Shown: positions 41,070 through 49,565, counted from the stretch's first letter. The stretch: 64,000 bases of DNA from Flexivirga endophytica (GCF_014640635.1 NZ_BMHI01000001.1:558001-622000); one strand, 5' to 3'. Notes: generated by a model not told the origin, from the sequence alone. Translations and numbers: made by a program.

Positions 41070-42062
41070 ATGACCAGCACAGTCACCAGGCGCGGCGTGC
41101 TCCGTTCGGCCGGCCTCGCCACCGCAGCGTTCAGTCTCGCCGCGTGTTCCTCCGGCAACACGAAGAGCGGCGCGGGGGCGGACAAGGTGCGCCTCTCGGT
41201 CGGCGTCGATCCGGCATACGCCCCGATCTACCTCGCACAGCGCGACGGCATGTTCGACACAGCAGGCGTGGCGGTCGAGTTCGTGCAGGTCGAGGGTGGT
41301 GCCGCTGGGGTGCAGAACATCTCGGCCGGCACCACCCACCTGTCGGTGAACGCTGATGCCACGGTCATTCCCGTGGCCGCCAAGAGCGACAAGATCGCGG
41401 CGATCGCGAGCTTCGAGCACTCGGACACCTACTTCAAGGTGGTGCTCCGCAAGGGGGTCGAGCCGGCCGACATCCACAGCATGGTCTATTTCCCGGGTCT
41501 GGGCGAGTACATGACCGGCAAGTACCTACGGAGCGTCGGCCGCGAGCCCAGCGACATCAAGATGGTGTCGGCGGCTCCGCCGGACTTCGATGCAATTCTC
41601 TCCAGGGGTGACGCCGACGGGTGCGTCATCTTCGATCCCTGGGTGTCGCGAGCGGTCAAACAGGGCGCGCGGGTGGTCGCCGAGAGCAAGGACTTCGACG
41701 CCGGGTTCAGCCAGTGGATCATCGCAGATGCCACCTGGCTGGAAAGTAATCAGAAGACCGCAGGCATCGTTGTCGACGTGCTCGGCAAGGCTGCAGCACG
41801 GATCCGGAAAGACCCCGACCTCGGTGTTCGGGCCACGGCGAAGCAGGTCGATGTGCCACAGAAGACGGCCGAATCAGCCGTGTCCGACATACATTTCGAG
41901 GTGCGTGGGTTCACCGACGAAGACTTCCGGGCGAGCCGTGACCTCGTGCGCTTCCTCACGTCCGTGGATGCGGTCGACGGTGAGGTCGACCTGCCCAAGG
42001 TCATGCGCCGCGGCTGGTATGCGCGGCACGCCGGCGCGGCCGGTCCGTCCTCCGGCGCCTGA
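41070..42062 (+). CDS. NMT1/SsuA-type ABC substrate-binding lipoprotein 2
   Basis: 330 residues. Twin-arginine TRRGVLRSAGLATAAF with lipobox LAAC (Cys26), so probably Tat-exported, unlike paralogue 1 which looks Sec-type. The mature part parallels paralogue 1: VRLSVGVDPAYAPIYLAQRD, GMFDTAGVAVEFVQVEGG, THLSVNADATVIPV, VIFDPWVSRAVKQGA, RGWYARHAG. Two binding proteins with one permease/ATPase pair suggests two ligands, or two affinities, for one importer. The gene converges with the alcohol dehydrogenase gene (1 bp apart). Confidence 0.9.
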   Translation: MTSTVTRRGVLRSAGLATAAFSLAACSSGNTKSGAGADKVRLSVGVDPAYAPIYLAQRDGMFDTAGVAVEFVQVEGGAAGVQNISAGTTHLSVNADATVIPVAAKSDKIAAIASFEHSDTYFKVVLRKGVEPADIHSMVYFPGLGEYMTGKYLRSVGREPSDIKMVSAAPPDFDAILSRGDADGCVIFDPWVSRAVKQGARVVAESKDFDAGFSQWIIADATWLESNQKTAGIVVDVLGKAAARIRKDPDLGVRATAKQVDVPQKTAESAVSDIHFEVRGFTDEDFRASRDLVRFLTSVDAVDGEVDLPKVMRRGWYARHAGAAGPSSGA

Positions 42063-42063
42063 A

Positions 42064-43032
42064 TCATCGAACGAGCTGGACCTTCAGACGCCCGGACGAG
42101 GGCTGTGCGGCCAGGTCGAACGCCAACTGTGCATCGGTGAAATCGAAGGTGTGCGAAACCAGTTGCTTCTGCAGTTCGGGGAACCGGCGCTGGTGGGCGA
42201 GTGCCGACTCCAGGCAGCGACGGCGCTCGGCCACGATCCCGCCGAACAGCGTGACGTGCTTGCGGAACAGCTCCTGCATGGGCAGCGGATAGACCGGCTC
42301 GTCGGGCACACCGAAGCAGAAGATCCGGCCGTCCTGCGCCACGGCCTCGACGGCATCGCTCAGTGTCGCTGTCTGGTGACCGACCGCTTCGATGATCAGG
42401 TCCGGCCGGTCGTCATCGGCCAGCGAGCGAGCCCATCGACCGGTCGCACTGTGCACGAGGGTGTTGATCCCGAAGGCATCGGCGATCGCCGATCGGTCCA
42501 GGCGGTCGACACCGACGACCTCGGCGGCGCCGGCGGCCGACAGGGTGTGGCAGAACAGCAGCCCGAACGGCCCGAGCCCCAGCACTGCGACGCGCAGGCC
42601 ATCGACCGGACCGAGCGACCGCACCGTCTCCAGGACGCAGGCAAGGGGTTGCAGGGTCAACGCGGTGGCCGAGTCGAGCTCATCCGGAACCGCCATCAGA
42701 CTGTCGCTGTCGGTCACCGTGTATTCAGCCAGTGCCGAGAACCTGGTCGCCCAGCCGACGGCCCGGCTGCTCACCGGCAACGCCGGGTCGTCGCTCGCGA
42801 CGACCTCGCCGACGACCTCGTGCAGTGGGAATCCCGGCACGTTCGCGGCCAACGGCGCTGCGTCGTCGAAGTGGGTACAGGTCTCGCCTCGGAAGTAGGG
42901 CAAGTCGCTGCCGCAGATCGCTCCCGCCTCCACCCGTAGCAGGGTTTCGCCGTGATGCAGCGCGGCAGGATCCGGTGCCTTCGCGTCCACCTGTTCGAAA
43001 ACGCCTGGCCGCACTAGCTGTTGAGCCCACAT
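42064..43032 (-). CDS. Zinc-type alcohol dehydrogenase/MDR family oxidoreductase
   Basis: 322 residues, medium-chain dehydrogenase. The catalytic zinc cysteine lies in GAICGSDLPYFRGE; the HE pair is in FPLHEVVGEV; the Rossmann fingerprint is VLGLGPFGLLFC. The structural-zinc four-cysteine lobe is missing. The ATG at 43032 has SD AAGGAG; a longer upstream frame is a shadow of the hydrolase gene. Last gene of the five-gene minus-strand operon that starts with ferredoxin reductase. A role in oxidising or reducing a catabolic alcohol or aldehyde is likely. Confidence 0.85.
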   Translation of the reverse strand: MWAQQLVRPGVFEQVDAKAPDPAALHHGETLLRVEAGAICGSDLPYFRGETCTHFDDAAPLAANVPGFPLHEVVGEVVASDDPALPVSSRAVGWATRFSALAEYTVTDSDSLMAVPDELDSATALTLQPLACVLETVRSLGPVDGLRVAVLGLGPFGLLFCHTLSAAGAAEVVGVDRLDRSAIADAFGINTLVHSATGRWARSLADDDRPDLIIEAVGHQTATLSDAVEAVAQDGRIFCFGVPDEPVYPLPMQELFRKHVTLFGGIVAERRRCLESALAHQRRFPELQKQLVSHTFDFTDAQLAFDLAAQPSSGRLKVQLVR

Positions 43033-43067
43033 ACCGGTCTCCTTCTCGTCGATACGAATGTCGATGG

Positions 43068-43850
43068 TCAGCGGGTCAGGTGGTCCTCGACCAGGTCGTT
43101 GAACCGCTGCGGTTGCTCGATCATGGGGGAGTGACCGCACCCGGCCATCTCGACCGCGCGCGACTCGGAGATGCCAGCCAGCAGCTCGGCGACATGGCGC
43201 GGGCTGCGGGCCGTGTCGTGCTCGCCACGGATCACCAGCGTTGGTGCGGTGATCCGGTTGAGTTCGCGGCGCAGGTCCAGGCGGCGCGAACTCACGAGCA
43301 CCGCGCTGAGGAAGTCCGGATCGGCGGCCAGGACCGTTCGCACGTACCCGTCGCGTTCCGCATGCGGACGTCGTTCGGCGGTCAGTGCGTCGACCAACCG
43401 CGGCGCCAGAGCACGACGGTCGGCAAGACCTCCCACCCATGCGTGGACAAGCTCACCGAACCGGCTCGGCGGCCCTCCCAGGGCGGCGCCGGTCCCGACC
43501 AGCACCAGCCTGCGGACGCGGTCAGGCCACCGGGCAGCCAGCAGTTGGGCGACGATGCCGCCGACGCTGTTGCCGACGACGTCGACCTGTGGCGCTTCGA
43601 TGCTGTCCAGCAGTGCGACTGCCGCCTCGGCGAGCCCTTCAGGGCCGGATGACGCTGACCAGTCGCCGTCGCCGAGCGCATACCAGTCGACCGCACAGGT
43701 CGGCGCTGCCAACTGCTCCGCCGTACGGTCCCAGAAGGCGCGGCAGCCGAACCACGGATGCAGCAGCAGCACAGGAAACCGCTGCGCATCGGTCCCGGCG
43801 GACGCGGTGTAGCGCAGCCCGGTGCCAGGCACAGCGAGTGTCGATGCCAC
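43068..43850 (-). CDS. Alpha/beta hydrolase with complete triad
   Basis: 260 residues. Ser95 in VVGNSVGGIVAQ, Asp212 in RGEHDTARSP and His240 in AGCGHSPMIEQP form a full triad; the oxyanion strand is LLLHPWFGCRAFWD. It resembles 3-oxoadipate enol-lactonase and meta-cleavage hydrolases. The GTG start has SD AGGAGGA. It lies between the SDR and ADH genes in the operon. The substrate may be an ester, lactone or C-C bond in the pathway. Confidence 0.88.
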   Translation of the reverse strand: MASTLAVPGTGLRYTASAGTDAQRFPVLLLHPWFGCRAFWDRTAEQLAAPTCAVDWYALGDGDWSASSGPEGLAEAAVALLDSIEAPQVDVVGNSVGGIVAQLLAARWPDRVRRLVLVGTGAALGGPPSRFGELVHAWVGGLADRRALAPRLVDALTAERRPHAERDGYVRTVLAADPDFLSAVLVSSRRLDLRRELNRITAPTLVIRGEHDTARSPRHVAELLAGISESRAVEMAGCGHSPMIEQPQRFNDLVEDHLTR

Positions 43851-43859
43851 GAATCCTCC

Positions 43860-44600
43860 TCAGCGAGCGGTGTATCCGCCATCCACGTGTATGACGGTCC
43901 CGGTCGTCCAACCGGCGGCGTCGTCCAACAGACCGACGATGATGTGGGCAATGTCCTCGGGCCGTCCCCACCGTCCTGCGGGGATCAGATCATCGAACTT
44001 GCTGGCGGCGTCGTCGGCGTTCATCGAGGTGCGGACCGGTCCGGGTGCGACGCAATTGACGGTGATCCCGGTCCGGGCAAGCTCCAGTGCGATCGACCGG
44101 CTGAGTGCGGCCACGGCGCCCTTGGTGGCCGCGTAACCCCCGCGCTCCGGCGTCCCGGTGCTGCCGAGCACCGACCCGATGGTGACGATCCGACCGTGTC
44201 CATGCTGCTGCATCGCCGGGACACAAGCGCGCATGGCGAGCCATGTGCCGTGCACATTGATCTGCCAGGCGGCCTCGAAGTCCTCCGGCGTCAGCGTCAG
44301 CAAGGAGCCGCGCGCCAGCCGTCCGGCGGTGGTCACCAGGCCGTCCAAACGGCCCCACCGGTCGATGACGGCTCGGACAACCGCGGTGAGATCTTCCGGG
44401 TTCGTGGTGTCGCCACGGCGCGCGAGCACGAGCTCCGGATCACCCTCGCTGCGAAGCTGGTTCGCCGCTTCGTCGGCTCGCTCCGCATCCCGGCCGAGTA
44501 TGGCGACGGGCCGACCCGCTCGCACGATCGCCGAGGCGACGCCTAGCCCGATGCCACTGGTGCCGCCCGTGACGAGGACCGGGCCGTTTCCAGCTGTCAC
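43860..44600 (-). CDS. Short-chain dehydrogenase/reductase
   Basis: 246 residues, classical SDR. Cofactor motif LVTGGTSGIGLG (9-20), then VTTAGR (NNAG equivalent), catalytic Ser143 (TIGSVLGS), Tyr156-x3-Lys160 (GGYAATKGA), and C-terminal VIHVDGGYTAR. Possibly a cis-dihydrodiol or hydroxyl dehydrogenase after the Rieske oxygenase (inference). The GTG start overlaps the ferredoxin stop (GTGA), so it is translated coupled to it. A longer frame to 44828 is an artefact of the ferredoxin gene on the same strand. Confidence 0.9.
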   Translation of the reverse strand: MTAGNGPVLVTGGTSGIGLGVASAIVRAGRPVAILGRDAERADEAANQLRSEGDPELVLARRGDTTNPEDLTAVVRAVIDRWGRLDGLVTTAGRLARGSLLTLTPEDFEAAWQINVHGTWLAMRACVPAMQQHGHGRIVTIGSVLGSTGTPERGGYAATKGAVAALSRSIALELARTGITVNCVAPGPVRTSMNADDAASKFDDLIPAGRWGRPEDIAHIIVGLLDDAAGWTTGTVIHVDGGYTAR

Positions 44601-44944
44601 TGGTTCGAGGGCAACGCTGCGACGAGTGGCGTGTCCACGCCGACCGGACCGAGCGCGGTGGCGCCGTTGGGGTCGCCGAGCGGTGCGTCGCGACCGGGCA
44701 GGATGTCGTGGAAGAACGACTCCTGATCGGTGAGGTAGGGGCTGAACTTCGGGTTCTTCTTCGCGACCCGGTCCACGACGATCGCCTCTACCGGGCACTC
44801 GACCTCGCAGGCGCCGCAGTCGATGCACTCGTTGCCGTTGATGTAGCTCTTGCGCTCACCGACGTAGATGCAGTCGACCGGGCACACGTCGATGCACGAG
44901 CGGTCGAGAATGTCGGTGCAGTCGGGTCCGATCACGTAGGCCAT
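44597..44944 (-). CDS. 7Fe-8S ferredoxin (3Fe-4S/4Fe-4S)
   Basis: 115 residues. Cysteines 9, 17, 21, 25, 40, 43, 46 and 50 give the FdxA pattern: a 3Fe-4S cluster (Cys9, 17, 50) and a 4Fe-4S cluster (Cys21, 40, 43, 46), seen in SCIDVCPVDCIY and CIDCGACEVECPVEAI. The C-terminal 40 residues are an actinobacterial extension. It lies between ferredoxin reductase and SDR genes and opposite the Rieske oxygenase gene, so it likely carries electrons to that oxygenase. Most CarAa-type systems use a Rieske or [2Fe-2S] ferredoxin, so a 7Fe type is of interest. Confidence 0.94.
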   Translation of the reverse strand: MAYVIGPDCTDILDRSCIDVCPVDCIYVGERKSYINGNECIDCGACEVECPVEAIVVDRVAKKNPKFSPYLTDQESFFHDILPGRDAPLGDPNGATALGPVGVDTPLVAALPSNQ

Positions 44945-44982
44945 GTCATGTTCCTTTCAGGGCACGGGGATTCGCGAGAAAT

Positions 44983-45978
44983 TCAGGACTCGTCGGTCGA
45001 GTGACCGGGAAAGAGGTTGAGGTCCGGGTCGAGTTCGACGGCGACGTGGTTGACCGCGGTGGCGACCTCTCCGAAGCCCACCGACATCAACCTGACCTTG
45101 CCGTCGAAGTCGGCGACGTCGCCGGCGGCGTAGACGCGCGGGACATTGGTGCGCATCGACCGGTCCACCTGGATCGACCGACCTGCCAGCTGCAGCCCCC
45201 AGGTGCGAAGCGGCCCGATGTCGGAGATGAAGCCGAGAGCGGCGATCACGTGATCCGCAGCGACGAGCCGCTCCTCTCCCGAGGTGTGAGTCACCGTCAC
45301 CTTCTGCAACTGCCCGTTCGCCAGGTCGCCGTCGAACGCGGTGACCTCGCACTCGGTGAGGACCGTCGTGTTCGGGGACGACTCGACCCGAGCGAGTGTG
45401 GCGGCGTGGCCCCGGAAGCCGGAGCGCCGGTGCACCAGTGTCACCGACGTGGCGAGCGTCGACAATGCATCGGCCCAGTCGAGGGCGGAGTCGCCTCCGC
45501 CGACGATCACCACGTCCTGGTCGCGGTGCACTTCGGGGTCGACCACGAAGTACGACAGACCACGGTCCAGCCATTGCGAACCCGCCTGCAGGGGACGGGG
45601 TTTCGGGGTGCCGATGCCCGCAGTGATGACCACTGCTCCCGCCTCGATCCGGGTGCCGTCGTCCAGGGTCACCACAGCTGCGTCCGATGAGTGCTCGACG
45701 GTGACGGCCTGGCGGCCGAGCAGATAGGTCGGCGAGAACGCGTCGGCCTGCTCTTTCAGCGCGGCGATGAAATCCCGGCCGCGGATGCTGGGCAGCCCGG
45801 CGACATCGCGGATCTGCTTCTCGGGATAGAGCGCCATCACCTGGCCGCCAACCTGGGGAAGGACGTCGACGACGATCGTCGACAGTCCACGGAATCCCGC
45901 GTAGTAGGCGCCATACAGCCCGGTCGGGCCGGCCCCGAGGATGAGGACGTCTGTCGCCAGTTTCTGCGCCTTGCTCAC
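44983..45978 (-). CDS. Ferredoxin-NADP+ reductase, thioredoxin-reductase-like type
   Basis: 331 residues. FAD motif VLILGAGPTGLYGAYYAG (12-29), NADPH motif VVIVGGGDSALDWADAL (about 156-172), and the C-terminal VYAAGDVADFDGKVRLMSVGFGE. The CXXC redox pair of thioredoxin reductase is absent, which assigns it to the TrxR-like FNR (YumC) group. It passes electrons from NAD(P)H to the ferredoxin encoded next. First gene of the operon, just behind the inverted repeat at 45986-46011. Confidence 0.93.
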   Translation of the reverse strand: MSKAQKLATDVLILGAGPTGLYGAYYAGFRGLSTIVVDVLPQVGGQVMALYPEKQIRDVAGLPSIRGRDFIAALKEQADAFSPTYLLGRQAVTVEHSSDAAVVTLDDGTRIEAGAVVITAGIGTPKPRPLQAGSQWLDRGLSYFVVDPEVHRDQDVVIVGGGDSALDWADALSTLATSVTLVHRRSGFRGHAATLARVESSPNTTVLTECEVTAFDGDLANGQLQKVTVTHTSGEERLVAADHVIAALGFISDIGPLRTWGLQLAGRSIQVDRSMRTNVPRVYAAGDVADFDGKVRLMSVGFGEVATAVNHVAVELDPDLNLFPGHSTDES

Positions 45979-45985
45979 GCTGACC

Positions 45986-46011
45986 TCCTGGTCTGCTTAC
46001 GGAGACCAGGA
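45986..46011. promoter_or_regulatory. 9-bp inverted repeat at head of reductase operon
   Basis: TCCTGGTCT (45986-45994) and AGACCAGGA (46003-46011), perfect, with an 8-bp spacer, 8 bp before the reductase start codon. It lies in the 247-bp gap that separates the two divergent catabolic operons (45979-46225), which holds no gene. Candidate operator for the island's IclR regulator. The left arm also holds the reductase SD (AGGAGGTCA read on the minus strand). Confidence 0.5.
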
Positions 46012-46225
46012 ATGTATGGAGGTATCCGCGCTGCCGTCTCGTGGTCTGGACCGCTCACCGGAATGGCGCTCTGAGACGGGCGAATCTGGCTGGTCGGGGC
46101 GGTGGATCGCCTCCCTGTGACGGCATTGTTCGGGGCGTGTTCCGGTGGCCGAACCGATGCGGTTGTGACGTGGTGCACAGCGGTGATGTTCTCGGTCCAG
46201 ACCCACCGACCACTGGAGTGAACCC

Positions 46226-47470
46226 ATGACGCAGACCGCTAACCCGGAGGCAGCAAACTCTGCCGAAGCACCTGCCACGCCGCGCAAGCCGGCGCGTCGG
46301 CATCGAGCCGGAAAGCTTCCGGGTCGTCAGGACTGGTCGACCTGGCCGCACTACAACGCGGCGAAGGCCGGCTTCCGTGGTTACTGGTATCCGGTCACGT
46401 ACTCCTCGCACGTGGGTGAGCGGCCGGTCCGCATCCGCTTGCTGGGCGAGGACATCGCGATCGTGCGCGACAAGGGCACGGTCTACGCATTGGCCAATCG
46501 GTGTCCCCACCGCGGGGTGCCTCTGACCTACGGCAACAAGCAGTTCCCCGGCACCTTGTCGTGCGTCTACCACGGTTGGACCTTCGACCTGAAGTCCGGC
46601 GACCTGTGTGCGGTCATCACGGACGGCCCCGACTCGCGCCTGTGCGGCAAGGTCACCCAACCGACGTATGACGTCGAAGAACGACTGGGCATGGTGTGGA
46701 TCTACGTCGGTGACGGTGAGCAGCCGCACCCGATCGACGAGCAACTGCCCGAAGAGCTCGTCGAGAACGCCGCGGTCGTCGGCTCGAGAATCCAACCACG
46801 CGAGGGCAATTGGCGCTTCGCCTGCGAGAACGGGTATGACGAGGGCCACGCCAAGTTCCTGCACCGCACCGCACTGTGGCGGATGTTCAAGGCCATGCCC
46901 GTCTGGAACATCACCCGCATCGAACGCCGCGGTCGTTGGATCTTCCGGGTGCAGGAGGAGCAGCACTGGTCGGCCGACTTCCCAGGTGTGGGCAAATGGA
47001 CCAGCCTGGCTTGGTACAAGAAGAAGCCGTCCGGGAAGGTCTCCAACATCGGCAACGTGGGCTCGCAGCGTGAGCCGAACCCGGTGATCGCGGAGCAGGG
47101 TTTCCCCGGGTTCGTGTCGGTGGCCATGCCCGGCATCCTCCGGGTGGTCTACCCCACCTTCATCCACTACGAGTTCTACACGCCGGTCGACGAGGACAAT
47201 CACCTGTATGTCGGCGTGATGGCCAACTTCAGCAAGGGAGTTCACACCCTCCCCTTCTACGTGAAATACCTCGGCGCCGTGCGCTGGCTCTTCCACGGAC
47301 AGTTCTCCAGCCAGGACAAGTGGATGGTCGAGATGACCGACGCACCCCCGGAGAAGCTCTACCGCCCTGACGCGTCCCTACTGCAGTGGCGTGCGCTGGC
47401 GGAGGACGTCACCGAGGCGCGCATCGAGCGCCTGACCGAACTCGGCCTCGCGCCGGCCGACGAGAGCTGA
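46226..47470 (+). CDS. CarAa-like Rieske non-haem iron oxygenase
   Basis: 414 residues. The Rieske [2Fe-2S] domain has C93-x-H95 (NRCPHRGVPL) and C113-x2-H116 (SCVYHGWTF). The mononuclear iron site is N202-x2-D205-x2-H208-x4-H213 (ENGYDEGHAKFLH). Residues around YWYPVTYS, RIRLLGEDIAIVRD, YDVEERLGMVWIYVGDG and GNWRFACENGYD resemble the terminal oxygenase of carbazole 1,9a-dioxygenase (CarAa), which works as a homotrimer without a beta subunit; none is encoded here either. It would hydroxylate an aromatic or heteroaromatic ring. Electron supply is probably the divergent ferredoxin/reductase. SD-like GGAG precedes the ATG. Confidence 0.9.
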   Translation: MTQTANPEAANSAEAPATPRKPARRHRAGKLPGRQDWSTWPHYNAAKAGFRGYWYPVTYSSHVGERPVRIRLLGEDIAIVRDKGTVYALANRCPHRGVPLTYGNKQFPGTLSCVYHGWTFDLKSGDLCAVITDGPDSRLCGKVTQPTYDVEERLGMVWIYVGDGEQPHPIDEQLPEELVENAAVVGSRIQPREGNWRFACENGYDEGHAKFLHRTALWRMFKAMPVWNITRIERRGRWIFRVQEEQHWSADFPGVGKWTSLAWYKKKPSGKVSNIGNVGSQREPNPVIAEQGFPGFVSVAMPGILRVVYPTFIHYEFYTPVDEDNHLYVGVMANFSKGVHTLPFYVKYLGAVRWLFHGQFSSQDKWMVEMTDAPPEKLYRPDASLLQWRALAEDVTEARIERLTELGLAPADES

Positions 47471-47482
47471 GGAGCGACACAC

Positions 47483-48430
47483 ATGTCCGCAATCACGTTG
47501 GGAGTGGGCGCTTCTCACTCCACCCTGATGAATACCCACTGGGACAAGGTGGTGCACACCGAGCGCGCCGCGGCCTTCCGCGACTCGCTCCAGCACGTCA
47601 ACCGGCGACTGCGGGAGCTCAACCCGGACGTCGCGGTCATCATCGGGTCGAACCATTTCCGGGGCTTCTGGCTCGACCTGATCCCGTCCTTCACGATGGG
47701 TGTCGGTGACGTCATCGCCTCGGGTGAGTCCGGCACGCCGAAGGGGCCCCAGAAGACCGACCCCGTCTTCGCGAATCAGTTGGCCACGCACCTGGTGGAA
47801 GCCGGGTCGGAGGTCGCGATCTCGGCGCGACTGCAGATCGACCACGGACAATCGCACGCCATCCAGTACCTGCTGGACGGCATCGACATCCCGGTGGTCC
47901 CGCTGGTCGTCAACGTCTTCGCGCAGCCGCTGCCAACCATCGAGCGGTGCGCCACCCTCGGGCGGCGGCTCGCCGACGCGATCGAGGCGAATGCTGAAGG
48001 ACGCAAGGTCGTCGTCATTGCCTCCGGCGGCCTGTCACACCAGTTGCCTTGGCCGAGCGACTGGTCAAATCCGCAGGACGACGACGAGGAGTTCATGGTC
48101 GACGCCTGGCTGAACGGGCGCGGCGAGTGGGAACGCTACGACAAGCGTCGGCGGGAGATCATCGTCGCCGCGCAGCCATGCATCTTCGAGGACTTCGACG
48201 CGCAGTTCCTCGCCGACCTGGAGGCCGGTGACCTCGAGAAGTACACCGAGCTGTCCACCCCCGAGCTGGAGAAGATCGCCGGCAACGGCGGGCAGGAGCT
48301 GCGCACCTGGCTGGTGATGGCAGCCGCACTCGGCTTCGCACCCGGCTCTTCTCTCTGCTACTCGCCGATGCCCGAGTGGCTCACCGGGATGGGCGCCGCA
48401 CTCATCGAACCCGCAGGAGGCGACGCATGA
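47483..48430 (+). CDS. LigB-superfamily class III extradiol dioxygenase (MhpB-like)
   Basis: 315 residues, similar in length and pattern to 2,3-dihydroxyphenylpropionate 1,2-dioxygenase MhpB: GVGASHSTLMNTHWD (first His), VIIGSNHFRGFWLDLIPSF, QIDHGQSHAIQYLLDG, IASGGLSHQLPWP (metal/acid-base His) and the C-terminal SPMPEWLTGMGAAL. It opens a catechol-like ring next to the hydroxyls using Fe(II). It starts 12 bp after the Rieske stop and overlaps the next gene by 4 bp, fitting the order oxygenase, ring-cleavage enzyme, hydrolase. Confidence 0.92.
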   Translation: MSAITLGVGASHSTLMNTHWDKVVHTERAAAFRDSLQHVNRRLRELNPDVAVIIGSNHFRGFWLDLIPSFTMGVGDVIASGESGTPKGPQKTDPVFANQLATHLVEAGSEVAISARLQIDHGQSHAIQYLLDGIDIPVVPLVVNVFAQPLPTIERCATLGRRLADAIEANAEGRKVVVIASGGLSHQLPWPSDWSNPQDDDEEFMVDAWLNGRGEWERYDKRRREIIVAAQPCIFEDFDAQFLADLEAGDLEKYTELSTPELEKIAGNGGQELRTWLVMAAALGFAPGSSLCYSPMPEWLTGMGAALIEPAGGDA

Positions 48431-49353
48431 CCACCGAGCCGATGGATCGAGTAGGGCGAGGGACGAGCCCCTATCGCGACCCAAGCACCTCGCCGGCGCC
48501 GGGGCCGGCCCCGGAAAGCCATTTCGTCGATGCCGACGGCGTCACCGTCCACTACCACGACGTCGGGCAGGGGCAGGACACGATCTTCCTGCACGGTGGC
48601 GGACCAGGCTGCACCGCATGGAGCGACTTCGGTGCTGTCACACCGCTTTTCGCGGCGGACCGGCGTTGCGTCCTGCAGGACCTGCTGCAGTACGGCAAGT
48701 CGGACAAGTGCCGCATCACCGGCCCGATGTGGGACTTCCACGCTGCCAAGACCGTCGCCTTCATGGACGCACTCGGCATCGAGCGTGCCGACCTGATCTG
48801 CAACTCGTGGGGCGGCACGATCGCGCTCGCGACAGCCGCTTACTACCCGGACCGTGTTCGCTCACTGGTCATCACCGGCTCCATGCCGGTGTTCTACGGA
48901 CCTTTGGCACCGCTGCCCGAGCAAGGGCACCGCGGGCGCTCGGCTCGCGACGTCTACTACGGCGGAGAGGGACCGACGCGGGACAAGATGCGCGAGTTGA
49001 TCACCCGCCTCGAGTGGTATGCCGCACAACGCCTCCCCGAGGAGACGCTCGATCTGCGTTACCGGCAGAGCCTGGACCCGGAGGAGCGCGCGCTCGCCGC
49101 GATGTCGGACTCGCCGCGCGGCGACTGGCAGGACCTCACCGAGCAGCTCGGCAAGGTGCTCGCACCGACATTGTTCATCTGGGGTCGGGAGGACGCGTTC
49201 CTTACCCCGGACTACCCGCTGATGCTCTCCAGGATGCTGCCGCGCGGAAATCTGCACGTCATGGACCACGTCTCCCACCACCTGCAAGAGGAGCGCCCCG
49301 GTGCGTACCACGCGATCGTCGACGGATTCCTCCGCTCGGTCGATCACCCATAG
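48427..49353 (+). CDS. MhpC/BphD-like meta-cleavage product hydrolase
   Basis: 308 residues, alpha/beta hydrolase. The oxyanion segment FLHGGGPGCTAWSDF is characteristic of C-C hydrolases of meta-cleavage pathways. Nucleophile Ser127 in LICNSWGGTIAL, Asp256 in IWGREDAFLTP, His284 or His285 in DHVSHHLQEERPG. It should cleave the vinylogous 1,5-diketone from ring opening, giving 2-hydroxypenta-2,4-dienoate and an acid. The ATG overlaps the dioxygenase stop. The N-terminal 25 residues are Pro/Ser/Thr-rich and unstructured. Confidence 0.92.
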   Translation: MTTEPMDRVGRGTSPYRDPSTSPAPGPAPESHFVDADGVTVHYHDVGQGQDTIFLHGGGPGCTAWSDFGAVTPLFAADRRCVLQDLLQYGKSDKCRITGPMWDFHAAKTVAFMDALGIERADLICNSWGGTIALATAAYYPDRVRSLVITGSMPVFYGPLAPLPEQGHRGRSARDVYYGGEGPTRDKMRELITRLEWYAAQRLPEETLDLRYRQSLDPEERALAAMSDSPRGDWQDLTEQLGKVLAPTLFIWGREDAFLTPDYPLMLSRMLPRGNLHVMDHVSHHLQEERPGAYHAIVDGFLRSVDHP

Positions 49354-49418
49354 GCGCCTGGCCTGATCGCGGCACCAGGCTCTCCGTACGAGCCCCTCAT
49401 CCGAAGGAAGTTCTCGCA

Positions 49419-49565
49419 ATGAAGTCTCGCTATCTCGTGGCCGGCTCTGTCGCCGGCGCCGCCGGCCTGCTGGGTCTGAGCCAGCGACTCGCGCTGCACC
49501 GGCGACTGATCCCGCGCCTGACCTCGCGGATCAATACGCAGGTTCATCGCATCAACCAGCCATGA
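49419..49565 (+). CDS. 48-residue membrane peptide in the meta-cleavage operon
   Basis: An open frame too short for usual thresholds: 48 codons, SD GAAGGAAG (49402-49409), ATG 49419. The peptide has MKSRY, a hydrophobic stretch LVAGSVAGAAGLLGLS (6-21), then a strongly basic tail (RLALHRRLIPRLTSRINTQV). It looks like a single-span or amphipathic small membrane protein. Its stop overlaps an in-frame ATG of the next gene's frame (49562). Not matched to any known family; its position between two hydrolases of a catabolic operon is conserved-looking but unverified. Confidence 0.5.
   Translation: MKSRYLVAGSVAGAAGLLGLSQRLALHRRLIPRLTSRINTQVHRINQP

Noticed and set aside
38341-42062. The importer as a thiamine-precursor (THI5/NMT1 pyrimidine) transporter
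   Set aside because: The NMT1 fold also covers sulfonate, nitrate and aromatic-acid binders. No THI-type residues or TPP riboswitch are seen, and the context is catabolic.
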